Counted from the first letter of the stretch, positions 47,556 to 57,252 are shown. The stretch: DNA of 64,000 nucleotides from Alteromonas pelagimontana (GCF_002499975.2 NZ_CP052766.1:2418001-2482000), one strand, 5' to 3'. Made by a program: numbers and translations. Notes: a model not told the origin generated them from the sequence alone.

Positions 47556-48959
47556 ATGACCTCGCATAAATTAACACACCTCGAAAAAGTTGGCTTTGGC
47601 GCAGGCGACATGGCGGTAAATGTTGTTATTTCGTCAATGATGCTAATAATCACCTTCTTCTATACCGACATTTTTGGCCTTAAACCTACCGACTTGGCCT
47701 TAATGTTTCTGCTCGTGCGGTTCTTAGATGCCATTAGTGATCCACTAATGGGAATCATCACAGACCGTTATACCAGTCGATGGGGCCGGTACCGGCCGTA
47801 CTTTCTGTTTTTATCTGTCCCTTTCGGTATATCGGTATTTCTGACCTTCAGCACACCCGATGTCGATTATAACGCAAAGCTGATGTGGGCTTATTCGACC
47901 TATATTTTCGTTACTCTTATGTTTACTGCGGTGACCATTCCTTATATTTCGTTAATTGGTGTAATGACGGCTGATCCGAAGGAGAAACTGTCGGCCAATG
48001 GTTATCGTTTGTTCTTTGCTAAAATAGCTGCGTTTCTGGTGACTATTATTGTGCCGCAACTGGCTGGCGCGGATTATTGGGAAGGAAATATAGCAGCAGG
48101 TTATCAGGCGGCGATGGGATTAATGGCTGTCTTAGCCGTAGCGATGTTCTTGTTCTGTTTCTTCACCACTAAAGAACGTGTTGAGCACGAGGTAGAAGAA
48201 AAACCGCTTAAAGAACAAATGTCATTACTAATGCAAAATGACCAGTGGCTCATTCTTTGTGGGGCGTCAGTGCTAGGTACCATTGGCTATGTTATACGAG
48301 GTTCGGTTGCAATTTATTACGCCAAATATTATTTAGGTGGCGATGCGGACATGCAGGCTACGTTCATGGCGACCGGTGTCACTGCAGCTATTCTGGCGAT
48401 GGTCGCGTCGACGTGGATCACCAAACGTTGGTGTAAAGTTAAATTATTTCGCTATAGCCAAATGCTGGTCGGACTCTTTTCTATCATTATGTTTTTCACT
48501 GTAGGCCAGGAAGACGTTGCTCTCGCTTTCGTATCGTATTTTGTTATCTCCTTTGTCGTAGATTTACATGCGCCCGTATTTTGGTCAGCCATTGCTGAAG
48601 CGGTTGATTATGGTCACAGCAAAACGGGCAAGCGTGTGGCTGGTTTATCTTTTGGTGGTATATCCTTCAGCCAAAAAGCGGGGATGGGCATTGCAGGCGC
48701 CATGGTTGGCTGGATGCTGGCTTACTTTAACTACGAGCCGGAGCAGGTTCAAACTGAATTCACCTTAACCGGTATTGCATTGATGCTTACCATTATTCCT
48801 GGCGTATTTCATTACCTTGTGGGGCTGCTAATGAAACGCTACCACATCACTGACTTAGAATATAAACGTATTGCTTCTACTCTGGATGCCGTTGAAGAGC
48901 ACCCGGGTGTAGTAGAGCAAATCAGTGAAAGTAATACGCCGCTAACAAAAGGAGTGTAA
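47556..48959 (+). CDS. GPH-family (MelB-like) sugar:cation symporter
   Basis: A 467-residue inner-membrane protein with about 12 hydrophobic segments and the glycoside-pentoside-hexuronide family pattern: GFGAGDMAVNVV near the start, RFLDAISDPLMGIITDRYTSRWGRYRPYFL (pieces: DAISDPLMG and TSRWGRYRP). It carries arabinose or arabino-oligosaccharide into the cytoplasm with Na+ or H+. It leads an operon with the leaderless GH43 gene (2 bp later) and the GH127/146 gene, so import of short arabinosides is likely. Confidence 0.92.
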   Translation: MTSHKLTHLEKVGFGAGDMAVNVVISSMMLIITFFYTDIFGLKPTDLALMFLLVRFLDAISDPLMGIITDRYTSRWGRYRPYFLFLSVPFGISVFLTFSTPDVDYNAKLMWAYSTYIFVTLMFTAVTIPYISLIGVMTADPKEKLSANGYRLFFAKIAAFLVTIIVPQLAGADYWEGNIAAGYQAAMGLMAVLAVAMFLFCFFTTKERVEHEVEEKPLKEQMSLLMQNDQWLILCGASVLGTIGYVIRGSVAIYYAKYYLGGDADMQATFMATGVTAAILAMVASTWITKRWCKVKLFRYSQMLVGLFSIIMFFTVGQEDVALAFVSYFVISFVVDLHAPVFWSAIAEAVDYGHSKTGKRVAGLSFGGISFSQKAGMGIAGAMVGWMLAYFNYEPEQVQTEFTLTGIALMLTIIPGVFHYLVGLLMKRYHITDLEYKRIASTLDAVEEHPGVVEQISESNTPLTKGV

Positions 48960-48961
48960 TT

Positions 48962-49906
48962 ATGATGAACACCAATACGCCGTTAATTCCCCAGCGTGCC
49001 GATCCTTTTATCCACAAGCACACCGACGGTTATTATTATTTTACGGCGTCAGTGCCTTCTTACGAGGGAATAGAGTTACGTCGCGCGAAAACCTTAGAGG
49101 GATTAGCCGATGCTGAAACAAAAATGGTGTGGACAAAGCCAGATGCTGGTCCGTATAGCGATTTAATCTGGGCACCAGAAATTCACTTTAACCAAGGCGC
49201 CTGGTACGTGTATTTTGCTGCTGCACCCAGCCGCGAAATTAAAGACGATTTATTTCAGCATCGCATGTATGCCATAAGTTGCAAAGATGACAACCCGGTA
49301 GATGGAAAATGGGAATTTTGTGGCCAGATAGAAACCGGCATCGATACTTTTTGTCTTGATGCCACTACTTTTACACATAATGATCAACTGTATTATTTGT
49401 GGGCCCAGAAAGGCCCCGGTATTCGTGGCAACTCGAATTTATACATTGCGCCGATGAAGACTCCCATTGAAATTGAGGGAGAGCCAGTGATGCTGACAAA
49501 GCCAGAGCTGGACTGGGAAACTCGTGGCTTTTGGGTAAATGAAGGCCCGGCTGTCCTGATCCGCAATGGCAAAATATTTGTGACTTATTCGGCAAGTGCG
49601 ACCGATGAAAATTACTGCATGGGTCTAATCTATGCTGACGTTAATGCCGATTTATTAGATCCCTCCAACTGGACAAAGCTCAATACACCTGTGTTTGCCA
49701 CTGACGAATCAGTGACCATGTTTGGACCTGGCCACAACAGTTTTACTCAGACGCCGGAAGGCGATGACGTGCTGGTATATCACTGCCGCCAGTACACTGA
49801 AATTGAAGGTGATCCGCTCTGGAATCCCGATCGCCATACCTTTGTAAAACTGGTCAAGTGGGACGACAACGGAATGCCTGTTTTTGGTAAACCCGGTCAA
49901 CCCTAA
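48962..49906 (+). CDS. Cytoplasmic GH43 exo-arabinofuranosidase
   Basis: A 314-residue GH43 enzyme with no signal peptide, so cytoplasmic. Base Asp D14 (PQRADPFIH), second Asp in TFCLDATTF, acid Glu in WVNEGPAVL, and MFGPGHNSF. It resembles exo-1,5-alpha-L-arabinofuranosidases that release arabinose from short arabinans. AAGGAG lies before the ATG and only two bases separate it from the symporter stop, so the pair imports and cleaves oligomers. A secreted paralogue lies at 56197. Confidence 0.93.
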   Translation: MMNTNTPLIPQRADPFIHKHTDGYYYFTASVPSYEGIELRRAKTLEGLADAETKMVWTKPDAGPYSDLIWAPEIHFNQGAWYVYFAAAPSREIKDDLFQHRMYAISCKDDNPVDGKWEFCGQIETGIDTFCLDATTFTHNDQLYYLWAQKGPGIRGNSNLYIAPMKTPIEIEGEPVMLTKPELDWETRGFWVNEGPAVLIRNGKIFVTYSASATDENYCMGLIYADVNADLLDPSNWTKLNTPVFATDESVTMFGPGHNSFTQTPEGDDVLVYHCRQYTEIEGDPLWNPDRHTFVKLVKWDDNGMPVFGKPGQP

Positions 49907-49923
49907 AAGGGCGACAACGAATA

Positions 49924-52398
49924 ATGAAAAACCATCAAAAAATCTCTTTCTGGCGCACCTTGGTGTGCGCCGCCGTAGTGTCTTCTCTTACATCTGCTTG
50001 TTCGAATACTTCAGCAATAACAGAGCGAACTTCACAGCCAGTGCAGCAAAACTCAACAGGGCAAGTCCTGCATCACGCTGAGAATGTACAGCAGTTGTTT
50101 AAGCTTAGTAATGTGAATATTAGTCAAGGTCCGTTTGCGCATGCGCAACAAACGAATTTGAAATACCTGCTTGCCATGGAGCCGGACAAGTTACTTGCCC
50201 CATATTTAAGCGAAGCGGGTATCGCGACAAAAGCAGATTCGTATGGAAATTGGGAAAATACCGGCTTAGATGGACACATTGGTGGTCATTATCTGAGTGC
50301 CCTTAGCTTAGGCTGGGCTGCGACTGGCGATGCAGAATTAAAATCACGCCTTGATTATATGCTCGATGAGTTGCAGAAAGCTCAGCAAGCCAATGATGGA
50401 TATTTAGGCGGCATTCCGGATGGCAAAGCCATGTGGGAAGAAATCAGGCAGGGCAAAATAAAAGCCGACCTATTTAGCTTAAATGATCGCTGGGTCCCGC
50501 TTTATAATATCGATAAAATTTTTCATGGCTTAAGAGATGCCTATCTGATAGGAGAAAGCGAGCAAGCCAAAACCATGTTGTTTACGCAGGGTGAGTGGAT
50601 GCTGAATATTACCGCTAACTTAAGCGATACGCAGATACAGGAAATGTTGTATTCTGAACATGGTGGTCTTAATGAAGTCTTTGCTGATATGGCTGTTATC
50701 AACGGTGATGAACGCTACATGCAGCTGGCGCGCAAATTTTCTCATCAACGTATTCTCAAGCCGCTGCTGAACAACAAAGACGAACTGACAGGCTTACACG
50801 CCAATACGCAGATTCCTAAAATTATTGGTATTCTAAAAGTTGCTGAAAGTACTGATGATGAAGCATGGGAAAAAGCAGCGACATTTTTCTGGGAAACGGT
50901 AACCAAAGATCGTTCTGTTTCCATTGGTGGCAACAGCGTACGTGAACATTTTCATGATGCTGACGATTTTACGCCAATGGTAGAAGACGCGGAAGGCCCG
51001 GAGACCTGCAATACCTACAACATGCTAAAACTCAGCAAACTGTTGTTTTTGCACACCGGCGATACCCGCTATCTCGACTTCTACGAACGGGCCACATACA
51101 ACCACATTTTATCCTCACAGCACCCTGAACACGGAGGTTTAGTCTATTTTACATCAATGCGGCCGGGTCACTACCGCATGTATTCATCGGTGCATGATTC
51201 CATGTGGTGTTGTGTTGGTTCGGGCATTGAAAATCACAGCAAGTATGGCGAGCTGGTTTATACCCACGATGAAAACAATTTGTGGGTTAATCTGTTTATG
51301 CCAACCCGCTTAAACTGGATGGAAAAAGGCTGGTTGATTTCGCAGCAAACGCAATTTCCTGATGCAAACACAGTGTCTATAACTTTGTCTAAGGCGAATG
51401 CTGCAGATAGCTCAAGCCCGGTACTTCACATCCGTAAGCCTCACTGGCTGGCGGGTGAAATGAATGTAAAAGTTAACGACGAAGCAGTAACGGTAAAAGA
51501 GGAAAATGGCTATCTAACATTGGATCATACGTGGCGGGACGGCGATACCATTACCTTTGATCTGCCCGCCAAACCGCACACCGAACAACTGCCTGATGGT
51601 CAGGATTACTATTCCATACTGTACGGCCCGGTAGTGTTGGCGACCAAAGTGCAGGCATTTGAAAACGAAAAGCTAAACTTCGTCGCTGACGATAGTCGTA
51701 TGGGACACATTGCTGCGGGGCCAGTTTGTCCGCCGGAAGCGTTACCTGTTATGCTGGGCAAACCTGAAGAATTTTTGGCATCGTTACAGCGGGAAGAGGG
51801 CGACAAGCTTGCCTTTACTACCTCTGAACATGTAGCCATAGCTAAAGATAGCGGCGGCGAAACCACAAGCCGACTGATTCCCTTCTTTCGACTGCACGAT
51901 AGCCGTTACGAAGTCTATTGGCCGCAGTTAAGCGAAGCAGGTTTTGAGCAGTTTGTCATAGATGCCAAAGCGCAATCTGATGCCGCAGAAGCACTGCGCA
52001 AAGTTACCGTGGACACCATTACTCCCGGTGAACAACAACCCGAAGTTGAGCATGATTTTAAAGGCGAGGGAACTCGCGCTGGCGTTAACAATGGCAAACA
52101 CTGGCGCGACGCCACCGGCTGGTTTGAATACACCCTGAAAAACCCAGATCAAAAAGCGCGGATGTTACGAATCACTTATTCTAAAGGCGATGTCGACCGC
52201 TATTTTACCATTTCCATAAACGGGACTACGCTTGCAGAAGTGGCGCTACCGGCTAAAAAAGGCGAAGGTGAATATTATACCGTCGATTACCCGCTGGCCC
52301 CGGATATGCGAGAGCAAACGTCGCTGAGACTGCGCTTTGAAGCTAACGCCGGATCGGTTGCAGGTGGTATCTACGGGATCCGCCTGGTATCAAAGTAG
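49924..52398 (+). CDS. GH127/GH146-type beta-L-arabinofuranosidase
   Basis: An 824-residue exported enzyme, possibly a lipoprotein (signal ends around SLTSAC26). The (alpha/alpha)6 core has NWENTGLDGHIGGHYLSAL, the Glu-Cys pair in GPETCNTYNMLKLS and the double Cys of SMWCCVGSGIENHSKYGE; in the B. longum enzyme of this clan equivalent Glu and three Cys hold zinc, one Cys being the nucleophile. Removes beta-L-arabinofuranose, as found on pectin side chains and plant hydroxyproline-rich proteins. A ~150-residue C-terminal beta-domain follows. Third in the operon, 17 bp after GH43. Confidence 0.9.
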   Translation: MKNHQKISFWRTLVCAAVVSSLTSACSNTSAITERTSQPVQQNSTGQVLHHAENVQQLFKLSNVNISQGPFAHAQQTNLKYLLAMEPDKLLAPYLSEAGIATKADSYGNWENTGLDGHIGGHYLSALSLGWAATGDAELKSRLDYMLDELQKAQQANDGYLGGIPDGKAMWEEIRQGKIKADLFSLNDRWVPLYNIDKIFHGLRDAYLIGESEQAKTMLFTQGEWMLNITANLSDTQIQEMLYSEHGGLNEVFADMAVINGDERYMQLARKFSHQRILKPLLNNKDELTGLHANTQIPKIIGILKVAESTDDEAWEKAATFFWETVTKDRSVSIGGNSVREHFHDADDFTPMVEDAEGPETCNTYNMLKLSKLLFLHTGDTRYLDFYERATYNHILSSQHPEHGGLVYFTSMRPGHYRMYSSVHDSMWCCVGSGIENHSKYGELVYTHDENNLWVNLFMPTRLNWMEKGWLISQQTQFPDANTVSITLSKANAADSSSPVLHIRKPHWLAGEMNVKVNDEAVTVKEENGYLTLDHTWRDGDTITFDLPAKPHTEQLPDGQDYYSILYGPVVLATKVQAFENEKLNFVADDSRMGHIAAGPVCPPEALPVMLGKPEEFLASLQREEGDKLAFTTSEHVAIAKDSGGETTSRLIPFFRLHDSRYEVYWPQLSEAGFEQFVIDAKAQSDAAEALRKVTVDTITPGEQQPEVEHDFKGEGTRAGVNNGKHWRDATGWFEYTLKNPDQKARMLRITYSKGDVDRYFTISINGTTLAEVALPAKKGEGEYYTVDYPLAPDMREQTSLRLRFEANAGSVAGGIYGIRLVSK

Positions 52399-52428
52399 CC
52401 AGTATCTTGCACAAATTTAACTTTTAAC

Positions 52429-52449
52429 GCCGGCTTGTCCGGCTTTTTT
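52429..52449 (+). terminator. Terminator after the GH127/146 gene
   Basis: Stem GCCGG / CCGGC with five-base loop and a T6 tail, 30 bp past the stop. Confidence 0.85.
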
Positions 52450-52467
52450 CATGCTGAGTGTGTTCAT

Positions 52468-52908
52468 ATGGGAAAGCAAAAGCAGAAAAAGCTCGCCAAG
52501 GGATCGGCGGGACAAAACAGAAATCTGACTGCAGATTTCTTAGTTAAATATCAAAATAAGGAAGATGTCCACGGGACCGAGAGTGGTTTGCTCTTTCGAA
52601 TCATTGATAACAGCGCAGGTGAGAGCCCGAGCTTGAACCATGTCGTGAAGGTGCATCAACGTATTTTATTGGCTGACGGTACAGTGATTGATGACACCTA
52701 CCGCAAAGGGTTGCCCGAAGAATTTCCACTTAAAGAAGCTATCGACGGGCTTAAGGAAGGGCTACAGTTAATGCCTGCCGGCGCCCGCTATGAATTTGTC
52801 ATTCCTCCTGAACTTGCCTGGGACAAAAAAGGTAACGGCGGCAAGATTGGTCCGAATGTCCTGATGGTAGTGGATATAAGATTGTTGTCATTCGAAGAGT
52901 TATGCTAA
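52468..52908 (+). CDS. FKBP-type peptidyl-prolyl isomerase
   Basis: A 146-residue protein (ATG 52468) with a C-terminal FKBP domain: VHQRILLADGTVIDDTY, FPLKEAIDGLKEGLQLMPAGARYEFVIPPELAW (pieces FPLKEAIDGLKEGLQLM and YEFVIPPELAW) and VLMVVDIRLL. The basic N-terminal tail (GKQKQKKLAKG) and lack of a signal peptide suggest a cytoplasmic foldase. The frame is open to 52435. It stands between the terminators of the operon before and its own. Confidence 0.85.
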   Translation: MGKQKQKKLAKGSAGQNRNLTADFLVKYQNKEDVHGTESGLLFRIIDNSAGESPSLNHVVKVHQRILLADGTVIDDTYRKGLPEEFPLKEAIDGLKEGLQLMPAGARYEFVIPPELAWDKKGNGGKIGPNVLMVVDIRLLSFEELC

Positions 52909-52930
52909 TCCGCATCAAGGGGGATTAGTA

Positions 52931-52956
52931 TAAAAGGCCTTAAGTCAGGCCTTTTA
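52931..52956. terminator. Terminator after the FKBP gene
   Basis: AAAAGGCC / GGCCTTTT stem around an eight-base loop, 23 bp after the stop and before the convergent peptidase gene. Confidence 0.85.
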
Positions 52957-53035
52957 TCAGGGAGAGAACGCGGATGGTTAAGGATTTATGCTCTCGCTCT
53001 TGATAGCTATAATAGTTTCCGCGTTCTTGCGTTGG

Positions 53036-54436
53036 CTACTTGCGAAAGTTAACGTTAGAATCCGCCGCATAATAGGCAAAGGCAGTATAAACCGCGGTGT
53101 TGTTTTTCAAAGCCGCCTGATTCACCTTATCCAGCGTATCGTTTTTGGTATGATGATAATCGAAGTAGTCGCTACCATCCGGGTCAAAATTCACCGCAGG
53201 CTGGCCTTCATTCCCTAGCGCGCTCATATCGGACTGGCCTTTCGCACTATTTTTACTGGAATACGCGATTCCCATTGGGGCTAGATAATCAGCAAAATCA
53301 CGAATGCTGGCAAGTGCTTCAGGGCCAACACCCGGCTCCATTGAGTAGATGTTGCCATTACCAAAATCCCACTCTGCGCCCATCACGTGTTGATCCATCT
53401 CTTCTTTATGTTTTACAACATAATCTTTGGCTCCGGCCAGTCCAATTTCTTCGGCAGCAAATAAAATTACGCGGACGCTACGTTTTGGCGCTTGTGGCAA
53501 CTGCGCAATGTAATGTCCGGCTGCTAAGGTAATGCCTATCCCGATGCCATCATCAATGGCTCCGGTGCCTACATCCCAGCTATCGAGATGCGCGCCAAGA
53601 GTAACAACTTCTTGTGGTTGTTCGCTTCCTGTGACTTCACCAATGACATTGGCAATGGTTACAGTTTCATTAGTCGGGCCGCTAGCAGTAGAATTAATAG
53701 AGAAAGTTACCGGTTTGCCGCGTTGTAGTGAATTTACCAGCAAATCGGCGTCTGGATTAGAAAGCGCGATAGCAGGAATCTTCTTAACGTTTTCTTCATA
53801 ATGCATTACACCGGTGTGAGCAAAGCGATTGGTATCGGTGCCTACTGAACGAAGCAGAAAGGCCACTGCACCTTTATCGGCAGCAATGGAAGCACCAGCA
53901 ACTCTCGCGCCCACAGCTTCACCATAGCCATGTCCATCTTCATGACGTTCCATTCGATAGGAAACAAAAGCGATTTTGCCTTCCAAACTGCCTTTTTTAG
54001 CCGCTTTTAGCGCTTCCAACGTGTTAAATTCTACTACCTCTGCTGTTAATGTCTCGCCATTAGTGCCAACACTGCCACCTAATGTTAGCCCCACCACCGG
54101 GTGCGGAAACGGTGCGGCAATTTCTAACTTTAAGCTGCCGCGAGACCACAATGTCACCTCGCTTTCTTCTTTCCATACCTTATCAAACCCAAGTGATTTC
54201 ATTTTTTGCATGGCCCACTCTACAGACCTGGCTTCTCCTTCGGTACCAACCATGCGAGCACCGACTTCTGTGGTTAGCGATTCGATAATCTGGTAGGCAG
54301 TATCATCATTCAGCGCTTGAGTTTTAAGCATATCCAGAGTTTCTACCTGACTTTCTGGTAAAGCGGCGTAGATAGGGAAAGAGACTGATGCTGCTAACAG
54401 CAGGGACAAGCTTTTTAATTTGTAGCAATTGAGCAT
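53036..54436 (-). CDS. Secreted M28-family zinc peptidase
   Basis: A 466-residue exported peptidase (signal about 1-24, IYA|A). Zinc and catalytic positions of family M28 are visible: LGAHLDSWDVG (His), GAIDDGIG (bridging Asp), FAAEEIGLAG (catalytic Glu plus ligand), EWDFG and a C-terminal HHTKNDTLDKV (His). A PA-type insert occupies the first half. It acts as an aminopeptidase or carboxypeptidase on peptides; it has no clear tie to arabinose use. Confidence 0.92.
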   Translation of the reverse strand: MLNCYKLKSLSLLLAASVSFPIYAALPESQVETLDMLKTQALNDDTAYQIIESLTTEVGARMVGTEGEARSVEWAMQKMKSLGFDKVWKEESEVTLWSRGSLKLEIAAPFPHPVVGLTLGGSVGTNGETLTAEVVEFNTLEALKAAKKGSLEGKIAFVSYRMERHEDGHGYGEAVGARVAGASIAADKGAVAFLLRSVGTDTNRFAHTGVMHYEENVKKIPAIALSNPDADLLVNSLQRGKPVTFSINSTASGPTNETVTIANVIGEVTGSEQPQEVVTLGAHLDSWDVGTGAIDDGIGIGITLAAGHYIAQLPQAPKRSVRVILFAAEEIGLAGAKDYVVKHKEEMDQHVMGAEWDFGNGNIYSMEPGVGPEALASIRDFADYLAPMGIAYSSKNSAKGQSDMSALGNEGQPAVNFDPDGSDYFDYHHTKNDTLDKVNQAALKNNTAVYTAFAYYAADSNVNFRK

Positions 54437-54625
54437 GATGCTTCCTAAATGTTGAGTTCCTTTTGCTCTATTTTGTCTGGCAGGATAGGTGGCGTAAAGA
54501 GGTTTGCGTTAGTTTACGCCTTCTCAGGATAAGTCAGATAGTTCCCGTGGTAGTCAAAGCCTTTATTCTTGCCTATGATGTTAAGCTGAATTAAAAAATA
54601 ACAACAATGGCAATAAGGAAATGAC

Positions 54626-54994
54626 ATGAATTGGTACCTGTTAGCACTGAGCAAATATGCGGTAGTTTCCGGGCGTTCACGCCGCAAGGAATATTGGATG
54701 TTCGTGTTGATAAATCTTTTGATTAACGTCGTGTTAATGCTGGTAGATAGAATGACGAATTTGTATTCGGAGAGTTGGGAGGTGGGATTGCTTTCGGGCG
54801 TATATTCACTCTTCGTGCTGATTCCCTCTGTCACACTGATGATTCGACGATTACATGACTCTGGGCGCAGTGGCTGGTGGTTTCTGCTGGTGTTATTGCC
54901 TGTTATTGGCACTATAATGCTGTTCATCTTCGCGATATTGGATAGCTCTCCAGGAGCCAATGAATACGGTCCCAATCCCAAAGAATTTGTGTAA
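54626..54994 (+). CDS. DUF805 membrane protein
   Basis: A 122-residue protein with three to four hydrophobic segments and the DUF805 signature: SRRKEYWMF near residue 18, RRLHDSGRSGWW in the middle and the GxNxYGPNP-like end (GANEYGPNPKE). AAGGAA precedes ATG 54626. The function of the family is unknown; it is common in gammaproteobacterial inner membranes. Confidence 0.92.
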   Translation: MNWYLLALSKYAVVSGRSRRKEYWMFVLINLLINVVLMLVDRMTNLYSESWEVGLLSGVYSLFVLIPSVTLMIRRLHDSGRSGWWFLLVLLPVIGTIMLFIFAILDSSPGANEYGPNPKEFV

Positions 54995-54997
54995 CTG

Positions 54998-55025
54998 AAA
55001 AAGGTGCGGCGTCTGCCGCACCTTT
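54998..55025. terminator. Convergent terminator between DUF805 and GH43 genes
   Basis: AAAGGTGCGGC / GCCGCACCTTT is an 11-bp perfect stem with a four-base loop. The minus strand has a T5 tract after it, so it mainly ends the GH43 transcript. Confidence 0.9.
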
Positions 55026-55034
55026 CAGATTTGC

Positions 55035-56084
55035 TTAGGGTTTCTTCAAAACGGTAGTACGTTTATTTAAATCTTCAGGATTGACTACCGGCCAGTCATT
55101 TTCCCATTGCATAGGTAAAATACGCAATTTCTGCATGCCATTATCGGCAGTCTCATAGGCATGAAACACCAGATAATCTTTGCCATCGAAGGTATAAGCC
55201 GCGTTGTGCCCTAGCGCCACCCAATCTTTATTACCTTCTAGAACCAATGTTCCACCACCTTGCGTCATGGCGGTACCGGATTTGTCCAGATAAGGGCCCT
55301 TCACATCTTTGCTTCTGCCGACGCGGATGTTATAGGTGCTGTCCATGCCGCGACAGCATTTATCAAACGACACAAACAGATAGTAATAGCCATTCTTTTT
55401 AAAGATATAAGGCGCTTCAATTGCCCCTTCGCCCGGGTCAGCGTCGGTACTGGATTTACCGGGCCGCTTCGCGATAGAATACCATTCCTGCGGCTGGGCC
55501 AGTCGCACCATATCTTTATCTAACTTAACCAGTTTTAGCCCTTCCCAAAACGAGCCAAAGCTCATCCAGGGCGTGCCCTCATCATCTTCCACAATTGCCG
55601 GATCTATGGCATTCCAATGGTCACGATTAGGAACAGACTGTAAAACAATACCGTGATCTACCCACTCATAATCTGCAGAGTCAGGATCAAGGGTTTTGTT
55701 TACTGTGACACCGATGCCAGAGGTATTTTTACCAAATGCACTGGCTGAATAATAAAGATAAAATTTGCCATCTTTCTCATAGATATCCGGTGCCCAAAGG
55801 TGGCCGTCAAATCCCGGCGCGACTCGATCGGCCCAGCTTGGCTCATCAGGAAAAACGCGGCCAGTCAAAGACCAGTTTTTTAGATCTTTTGATTCATAAT
55901 AGGTAATACCCGGGCCGGTGCTAAATACGTAAAAGGTATCGCCTTCTTTGGCCATTACCGGGTCATGTACTTCTACCTGCTTCGCATTTGCGCAGGCCAA
56001 TGAACCGACCAACAGCGCCGCACCAACCGCAGCTTTTGCTGCCCAGCGTGCGCTAATTAATGATAAGGGGGATTCTCGCTTCAT
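55035..56084 (-). CDS. Exported GH43 arabinanase, close to Arb43A type
   Basis: A 349-residue secreted GH43. It strongly recalls Cellvibrio japonicus Arb43A, an exo-acting arabinanase: VEVHDPVMAKEGDTFYVFSTG, FDGHLWAPDIYEKDGKFYLYYSASAFGKNTS, and IRVGRSKDVKGPYLDK (quoted in pieces). Base D41, second D161 and acid E223 keep the same spacing (120 and 182) as in Arb43A. Signal peptide ends near ANA|K. The ATG at 56084 is preferred to a GTG at 56093; AAGG lies upstream. Divergent from the GH43 at 56197. Confidence 0.94.
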   Translation of the reverse strand: MKRESPLSLISARWAAKAAVGAALLVGSLACANAKQVEVHDPVMAKEGDTFYVFSTGPGITYYESKDLKNWSLTGRVFPDEPSWADRVAPGFDGHLWAPDIYEKDGKFYLYYSASAFGKNTSGIGVTVNKTLDPDSADYEWVDHGIVLQSVPNRDHWNAIDPAIVEDDEGTPWMSFGSFWEGLKLVKLDKDMVRLAQPQEWYSIAKRPGKSSTDADPGEGAIEAPYIFKKNGYYYLFVSFDKCCRGMDSTYNIRVGRSKDVKGPYLDKSGTAMTQGGGTLVLEGNKDWVALGHNAAYTFDGKDYLVFHAYETADNGMQKLRILPMQWENDWPVVNPEDLNKRTTVLKKP

Positions 56085-56149
56085 TATCAACACCTTATAG
56101 TAGTTTCGAAATTCAGTTGCAGAGTCTAGCAGGAATCATGTTAAATATG

Positions 56150-56162
56150 TAATACAATATTA
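56150..56162. promoter_or_regulatory. Candidate operator between divergent GH43 genes
   Basis: TAATACAATATTA fits TAnTATnATAnTA but for position 6. It lies 35 bp before the 56197 ATG and 66 bp before the 56084 ATG, central enough to control both. Confidence 0.45.
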
Positions 56163-56196
56163 ATAATTGATTAGCATATACTTGAAAGGATAAACG

Positions 56197-57231
56197 ATGA
56201 AAAGACTTTCACCCTGGATGAATATTAGCATAGTTGCCATGCTGATAAGTCTGTCTGCTGGATTGCGAGCAGGCACTTTTGAAAGCCAAAGTTTGGCTCC
56301 TATAGATAATCCGATTGTGCTGCAACGGGCCGACCCTTGGATAGTTCGCGACGCAGAAACAGGCTGTTACACGTTTATCGGGACCTCACCAGCATTTGAT
56401 GAAATCGAATTGCGAAAGGCCTGCAGACTCAACGATCTAAAACTGGCAGAGCCAAAAACCATTTGGCGCAAGAAAGAGAAAGGCCCAATGAGTGTAAATA
56501 TCTGGGCTCCTGAATTGCATTGGGTAGATAACGCTTGGTATATCTACTTTGCTGCCGGTGATATTGATAAGCCCTTTAGCATAAGAATGTATGCGTTAAA
56601 AAATTCCAGCCACGATCCCATGCAAGGACAGTGGCAAGAAATGGGGCAGATTCAAACTCATCTGGATTCCTTTTCGTTAGACGCTACTACTTTTGAACAT
56701 CAGGGAAAGCGTTATCTGGTATGGGCGCAGCAGAACGCCGAACGAAGCTATAATTCTGCATTGTGGATTGCACAAATGGATAGCCCCACTTCAATAAAAC
56801 AGCCTGTAACGCTATTAACTGAACCCACGCTTGATTGGGAGGTTCAGGGCTATAAGGTGAATGAAGGCGCGGCGGTTATTGTGCGTCATGGTAAGATAAT
56901 GATCACCTATTCCGCCAGCGCCACAGATGATAGATACGCAATGGGATTGGTTTGGTCCGATATCAACGCCGATTTACTCGACCCCAAAAGCTGGCATAAA
57001 AAGCCAGAACCTATCTTTACCACCAATGAGAAAGTGGGGCGTTATGGGCCCGGACACAACAGCTTTGTTAAAGCCGAAGATGGTGTAACAGATTTAATGA
57101 TTTATCACAGCAGGGATTATAAAAAGCTAAAAGGTACGCCACTTACCGATCCTAATCGCCACGCTAGAGCCAGAATTGTTTATTGGGATGCCGAGGGTTT
57201 TCCTGTTCTACAGCCTGAATTGGCGGATTAA
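56197..57231 (+). CDS. Exported GH43 exo-arabinofuranosidase, secreted paralogue of 48962
   Basis: A 344-residue GH43 with a signal peptide (about 1-26, GLRA|G). Base Asp D46 (QRADPWIV), second Asp in SFSLDATTF, acid Glu in KVNEGAAVI and RYGPGHNSF. The blocks match the cytoplasmic enzyme at 48962 (QRADP, LDATTF, NEGxAV, GPGHNSF, NPDRHxxxK-like DPNRHARAR), so the two are paralogues sent to different compartments. AAGGATAAACG precedes the ATG. Confidence 0.93.
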   Translation: MKRLSPWMNISIVAMLISLSAGLRAGTFESQSLAPIDNPIVLQRADPWIVRDAETGCYTFIGTSPAFDEIELRKACRLNDLKLAEPKTIWRKKEKGPMSVNIWAPELHWVDNAWYIYFAAGDIDKPFSIRMYALKNSSHDPMQGQWQEMGQIQTHLDSFSLDATTFEHQGKRYLVWAQQNAERSYNSALWIAQMDSPTSIKQPVTLLTEPTLDWEVQGYKVNEGAAVIVRHGKIMITYSASATDDRYAMGLVWSDINADLLDPKSWHKKPEPIFTTNEKVGRYGPGHNSFVKAEDGVTDLMIYHSRDYKKLKGTPLTDPNRHARARIVYWDAEGFPVLQPELAD

Positions 57232-57252
57232 TAACATATGGCGCGTTAAATT

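Noticed and set aside
54514..54981. Long minus-strand frame opposite the DUF805 gene
   Set aside because: It lies antisense to a clear membrane-protein gene and has no family features.
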